DNA of 64,000 bases from Larix kaempferi (lineage: Eukaryota > Streptophyta > Pinopsida > Pinales > Pinaceae): assembly GCA_027924585.1 (NCBI GenBank), contig BSBM01000870.1, positions 5,455,001 to 5,519,000 of the forward strand. Direction: 5' to 3'. Below the pieces are notes generated by a model, which did not search any database, had not been told where the DNA came from, and saw nothing but the letters and a program-made list of their open reading frames with translations. The translations under genes were made by a program, and so were the position numbers. Of the stretch, positions 58,813 through 64,000 are shown piece by piece (within the stretch, counting starts at the first letter, position 1; every line of letters begins with the position of its first letter).

Positions 58813-60429
58813 TGTCACGTCCCCTCCCATCATTCTAAACCACAGAGGGAATATGAATGACATTCTAGGGCTTGTTTGGTAAACTCAGCCCCATACATTA
58901 CTAACAAATTCATGATAAATAAAAAACTTCTGTCTGCAAATCACTCTTAATAAACACAGCGGAATTACACACTATCCACACACCATTTCATCATGCACTC
59001 AGCATATAAACAACAATCATTGTAGAGCACAGAATTAGCATACTCAAGCACAAATAATACATATCTTGAAATGTAGTGCAGATTCATACTCAATATAAAC
59101 ACAACGGAATAACCATAATAACACACATGCAGAAGGGAATACATCATCCTATTCCTTCCAGGAAGAATAATGAAACAATCATACAATAATCAATCCCATC
59201 TTCATGCTATGCACAAGCTTCATATCAACCATATTAAGTGAATCATTTCATTTCATTAACATGAATAATTAACATTCAGAACAGAGCAAAAAATGATCAC
59301 AATTTAAACCACAGAGAATACTTATCTTTAAGATTTAACTGTCCAACAATTTCCTATGTGAGAGCAATGTTGCACCCAACCATAGATCTCTATCCAGCCT
59401 ATATTCTTTCAGCTAAGAGATCACCCCCAAGCTAGGATGTGTATCCACTAAGGAGGAACTAAACAGGCTCACTCACAGCCATGGTTTCACTCAAATAGTC
59501 ATGCTAAGCCAACACACAGTTGGTTTTATCAAGCATGCAATAAGAAAAGGAGAAGGATTCTAATCCAATGAGCTCAACCACAGAGCTACAGACATCTCAA
59601 GCTAAATTCAAGCAATCCAATCCGCTGTTCAAGCATTCACACTTGGATTTCTCACAATTCTGTCATCAAATACTCAATCCCGTCACTGGATTTCTAGACT
59701 ATAAAAATGGGGTTTTCCAATGGATTTCTGGGTATCTAATGCTCTCAATTTCACCCCAAGGTTCATATCTATGGGTCCCCCATTGGATTTCACTGTCAGT
59801 ACCAAATTCTAGGTGTTTATGGCACTTCAAAATGTGGGTTCTTGCAAAGTTGTGATTTCTGGTTTTTCTCACTGCTGGGCATGTGTGTTGCATGATAACT
59901 GAAGCTGGGATCTTCCACAATTGAATGGGAATGAGGAATAACCAGTTCCCATGAGGTAGAGTGACTTGTGAGTCAAGTAAATAGATCACATCCCTTCCAT
60001 ACAAATTTCTGGGATTCCCATGCTCCATTGAGGCCATGGACTGATTTCTTCAACAACTTTCTTACACAGAATTAATTGCCAGCAAAGAAAGTCAAATGGA
60101 ATCACAAAATGACATTTGGAAGCCTATGGTTCAATCCCACAACCTCCTCACCACTCCCTAGTGGATACACATGGCCCCTTCTCATTAGTTGCTTCCATAT
60201 CCAGTTTTGGTATTTTATTGCATGATGCTTATTTACATCATTTTTACAATGTCCATGGATAAATAGCACATGGATAACATAATATCTAATACTTTCCTTT
60301 TAAATAAAATTCAAGCATCCACTAGCGGGGCCTTGGTCTTGAGCTCCACACTAGGAAAACATACATCACATGTATACAATATTTACATTAAAAGCTAATA
60401 TATCCTAGGGGTCAAAATGGGGTATTACA
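58813..60429 (-). mobile_element. Solo LTR of family A (1617 bp)
   Basis: Starts TGTCACGTCCCC and ends GGGGTATTACA. Colinear with the LTRs of element A (7628-9248) and in the same orientation as A (minus). Flanked by a perfect CATGG duplication with no internal element sequence, the signature of recombination between the two LTRs of a former full element. Confidence 0.93.
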
Positions 60430-60434
60430 CATGG
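60430..60434 (+). repeat. Target duplication of solo LTR, right (CATGG)
   Basis: Identical to 58808-58812. Confidence 0.93.
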
Positions 60435-62297
60435 AATACCTTACCCCAGAAACACAAACACCCCCTGGGTTCAACAAACCTTTCCTCTAGATGGACCTCA
60501 AACCGTTGGCCCTCCCCCTTCCCCACCAGCACCGCCCCACCAGTCCCACCTCCACCTCCACCACATGTCCCACCTCCATGCCCACCATCTGGAAAACCCC
60601 CTCATTTGGGAGGACCCACTCATGGGGGAGGAGGACCTCCATCTTGTCCACCTCATAATGTGGGAGGACCCCCACTATATGGCCAAACCTCTATGGGAGG
60701 ACCTTTCGATCAATCAATCAACGGTCCTACTAGTACTCAGCTACCTTACCAATATTACTAGTACCCGCATCCAAACTGACAATGACCATTTATGGCTACT
60801 TTAGATATTCCATATATGTCATGTTTGACCAACAATCCCATTCAACATGGCATGAATTGGCCACCCATTCCTGTGAAACTGCCATTGGACATACCCAAGT
60901 TTGATGGAAAACCCAGTGAGGATCTTAAAAACCACTTAATGCCATATCATTTGTGGTGTTCCTCAAACTCATTGATGGATGATTCTATCTATTTGAGGCT
61001 ATTTCAACAAAGCCTCACCAACATAGTCGCCAAATGGTATATCGAATTACCATCATACTTTTTCACCGACTTTCAATCCTTGGCTATGTATTTTCTTACA
61101 CATTTCCAATTACCAATCCACTATGAAACCGACACGGAACTTTTAACTTCCCTCTGGAAATCCACCTCCACTCATATTTCCGATCATATTCATAGATGGA
61201 GGAGAATACATCATTTCATTAAGGCTCCCATTCTAGATCAATTATTGGTCGATTGATTTACCAAATCATTCTTGCATATCATAGCCAAAGACATTGCTAT
61301 GAGTGGGGCAGTTACAAAAGAACAAGCTATTTTGTGTGCTCAGTACTTAGACTTAGTCTACGCTCAATCTTGCACTTTATATGACATAATTCCAAATGAC
61401 CCTCACCCCACACATGACCCAACAAAACCCCCCATGGGATAAAATGTCGATGGACTCATTGGTTCCTTTCATACCTAGCGTGCTAATCAATCGGTTGGGT
61501 CACAAATCCACATGGTTTCAACACCACCCCCATCATAGGATGGTAGAAACACCAACCATTCACCTAGTCCTACTTCCATTTCGGAGGTGAATTTAGTCCA
61601 ATCTACTTCATCTCATAAATACAATGGTAATAATAAAAACAAAGGTAAATCCAATAAATATTCAAACTAGAAGGAACACAAGAACAATCCAGACCCTCTT
61701 GACACCAAACCAAGACGGAAGGCTAAGTATCCATGCTTACTGTGCGGTGATGACCACTTCACCAAAGAATTCCCACATCGTGAAGAATTCCAAAAGTTCC
61801 TCAAAGGAAACCCTCAACCCATAGTTTTAACAGACCCCTTCCCCACACAACAAAAATAGTTGGTCATGCAACAATCCACTCCTCCTCAAGGAGAATCATT
61901 TACGACCACTCATGTTCTCATGATGCCTATTTAAACCGTTAACTTATCCACCAGGGCACATACATATGATTTTGTTCTCGATAAGGAATCTAGTGGAGGT
62001 AATACTGAAAAATCCTCCACATCCGCGTCCATTATCCATCCATCACAAGGTCCTTTGACCATAGAGAAACCTATAACAAATGTAGTTTTGTGTCCAGCCA
62101 AAAGCACAATCTGAAAAGCAATTTTCAACCCCAATGTTCAGGCTGCTCAAAACTACAACATTGTGGAAGATCTAGCCCAGGCACCATGTGCTATGTCGAC
62201 CCTTGAAGTCTTACAAAAATTCCCTAACCAGTGTAAGACTCTGCTATCTCCTATTGGAGCAGTGGATCCATAATCATAAAACACCATCATTTTTAGG
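60435..62297 (+). pseudogene. D gag core and nucleocapsid
   Basis: A proline/glycine-rich segment (PPPPPPHVPPPCPPSGKPP, 60435-60761) is followed by the retrotransposon gag domain (60792-61256: LDIPKFDGKPSEDLKNH, YLRLFQQSLTNIVAKWYIEL, YFLTHFQLPIHYET). At 61730-61775 a knuckle-like CLLCGDDHFTKEF has lost the usual spacing and its last Cys. The region closes with NIVEDLAQAPCAMSTLE at about 62160. Stops at 60762, 61257, 61441 and others. Confidence 0.78.
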
Positions 62298-63151
62298 TTG
62301 GATTACTTTAAGCCAAGGATTTCCCACCAATTGGCATTTCCAATCATTACAAATGTCGCTGGGAAAAAAATCCATCATATTGTCCTAGACGAAGGAGCCT
62401 CTACTTATGTAATTTCCTTGTCCCGCTGGAAAGTCATCAGCTCTCCTGAATTGAATTTTTCCCCTACCACCCCAAAAGCATTTGAAGGACTTGGATTCCA
62501 ACCACACGGGATTATACAATCTTTAGCCGTTGAGTTGGGAGGAAATACTTTTTCCATTAATGTGGAAGTAGTCACAACACCATTGGATTGCAAATTATTG
62601 CTTGGTCAAAATTGGTTTTATTCCATGACTACGATCGCCTCTTCTGTGTTATGCATTGTGCAATTACCCCTCAACGGAAAATTGTCACTATCGACTAACT
62701 AGAATTTTGTACACCGGACATCACAACTCATCATATGGATAATATCCCTCTTTTAGGACACTCTTCGCAAATATATGAGTGTGTGGGGGTAGGACTCCTT
62801 AAAGAACCATCTCTTATGGGAATCTTTCCAACACCTGACCCCCTATCACAGTTTTCCATGGTGAACATGATCTCATACATGATCCCATCTTCTTTCGACT
62901 CAATATATCCTTGGATTGTTCCTAATCCTATTTATATTGATTCGATTAGAGCTCAAATTCCTCTCAACCCAGCTGAGGCTATGTATGAAGCCATCCAATC
63001 GGCCTCTGATCCACCTGATGATCATCACCTAGTGGCATCAGACCCACGCTCTCTACCATCATGGTTGAACTCATCCTCGCCATCACTGGATCATCTTCTC
63101 CATAGATTCCCCTCCGATGAATCCATCATGGAGATTATGAGCTTGGATTAG
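62298..63151 (+). pseudogene. D protease and linker
   Basis: A 134-codon open stretch contains HHIVLDEGASTYVIS (Asp codon 62388-62390), DCKLLLGQNWFYSM and a C-terminal region like that of E. After a stop at 62700 a linker ORF (62735-63151) follows with no recognised domain. Confidence 0.75.
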
Positions 63152-64000
63152 CTTCCATAGGAAGACCATCACCATCAATCATCCTTCCTCCCACCTTTAG
63201 ACATATTAGAGAATGTAATTCAAACCATTTTTTCACCAAATTTTGCTTCCAACCTTCAATCTCCTATTCTTACCCAAGATACAGTCACCGAAAGGAATTT
63301 GGAAAAAATTACACCTACTACTACCATTGACATCTCGATGAAACTCGACGTCATGGAGCATATCCATATGGCCAAACTTGTTCTTCCGAGGAAATCAAAA
63401 CTTATTCGGCCTTGTTCAAACAATTTTGCAATGTATTCACATGGATCTATGAAGAAATGCCTGGGATTGATCCTGCAATTGTGGTCCATGAGATAAAAAC
63501 TTATCCCGATGCAAAACCTATCCAGTAAAAACTCGGTTGAGTACACACTTGAAAGACTGCATTAATTAAGGAAGAAATTGAAAAATTGTTCAGAGATGTT
63601 TTTATTTATCCTTACCCCTTGACAGATTGGGTCTCTAATATCGTTCCTCTTACCAAAAAACAAGGAACCATCATATTTTGTGTTTATTACATGGATCTAA
63701 ATAAGGCTTGTACCAAGTACAATTAACCTACCCCATTTATCGACCAAATTATGGATAATTGTGCCGGTAGTGTCATCTTCTCATTTATGGATGGATTTTT
63801 TGGCTATAATTAGATTGAGCTCCAACCAGTTGATGAACATAAGACTTCATTCATATTCCCATGGGGTACATTTGTGTACCGTAAATTACCTTTTGGCCTC
63901 AATCATTTTGGTGCCACATTCCAGTGGTCCATGTCGTATGCCTTTCATGATATTAAGTATTTTTTGGATCCATACCTCGATGATCCTCCAGCTCATTCCA
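63152..64000 (+). pseudogene. D reverse transcriptase (cut by window end)
   Basis: In broken frames: IKEEIEKLFRDVFIYPYPLT, DWVSNIVPLTKKQGTIIF, YYMDLNKACTKYN, FIDQIMDNCAGSVIFSFMDG, FPWGTFVYRKLPFGLN, ATFQWSMSYAFHDIKYF and the catalytic PYLDD at 63970-63984, just before the window ends. Typical Tat-like Ty3/gypsy RT. Stops near 63535, 63725 and 63812 show decay. Confidence 0.85.

Larger units (their letters stand above)
57425..64000 (+). mobile_element. Tat-like Ty3/gypsy element D (runs past window end)
   Basis: Plus-strand Gag, protease and RT of a second Ty3/gypsy lineage. Its RT style (LNKAC, FIDQIMDNCAG, PYLDD) resembles the plant Tat group and differs from A and G. It is broken by a family-A solo LTR and many stops. 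The left end is unknown: C2 lies to its left and is probably inserted in D or in flanking DNA. Confidence 0.8.

Noticed and set aside
63500-64000. Reverse transcriptase as an integrated pararetrovirus
   Set aside because: Upstream Gag and DEGAS-type protease parallel LTR-element E, and the RT motifs are Tat-like Ty3/gypsy. No virus movement or coat protein seen.

Overview
This window looks like repeat-rich intergenic DNA from a large seed-plant nuclear genome. It holds no intact host gene. Almost every recognisable coding segment belongs to a transposable element of a plant-type lineage: Ty3/gypsy chromoviruses with C-terminal chromodomains, a second Ty3/gypsy lineage resembling the plant Tat group, Ty1/copia elements, and CACTA (En/Spm) DNA transposons. 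Three of the full-length LTR elements have primer-binding sites matching the 3' end of plant initiator tRNA-Met. The species cannot be named from the sequence alone.

Layout. (1) 1-9248, minus strand: Ty3/gypsy chromovirus A. Its 5' LTR (7628-9248) is complete and its 3' LTR (1-1478) is cut by the window edge. Gag-pol is broken by nonsense codons, a 31-bp duplication and a 4-bp duplication. (2) 9249-12401: remnant of a CACTA-like element, interrupted by A, ending in palindromic subterminal repeats and a CACTA-type terminus. (3) 12402-17640: non-coding, purine-rich repeats with a direct duplication of about 1.1 kb. (4) 17660-18297 and 38176-39560: gag/protease fragments of Tat-like element E. 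E is split by Ty1/copia element C1 (18298-38175), and C1 is split by Ty3/gypsy chromovirus G (22889-36319). G is young: its two 2737-bp LTRs differ at only about 13 sites by eye, and it has a perfect 5-bp target duplication (TAGTG). (5) 39561-44700: no recognisable genes. (6) 44780-48170: decayed TNP2-type CACTA transposase. (7) 48170-50829: nothing coding recognised. (8) 50830-57424, minus strand: Ty1/copia element C2 with 531-bp LTRs. (9) 57425-64000, plus strand: a second Tat-like element, D. Its gag frame is split by a solo LTR of family A (58813-60429, target duplication CATGG), and its reverse transcriptase runs off the window end.

The window therefore records insertion order: E is older than C1, which is older than G; D is older than both C2 and the solo LTR. 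LTR divergence agrees with this for the datable pairs: about 0.5% in G, about 6% in A, and visibly more in C1 and C2.

Two signals stand out. First, the leader of G carries antisense, chimeric remnants that look like host genes (a short-chain dehydrogenase segment joined to asparaginyl-tRNA-synthetase-like segments). Second, every in-frame stop found in the two chromovirus polyproteins (12 of 12) is TAG or TGA and is explained by one C-to-T change in CAG or CGA, with no TAA. That fits methylation-driven decay at CHG and CG sites.
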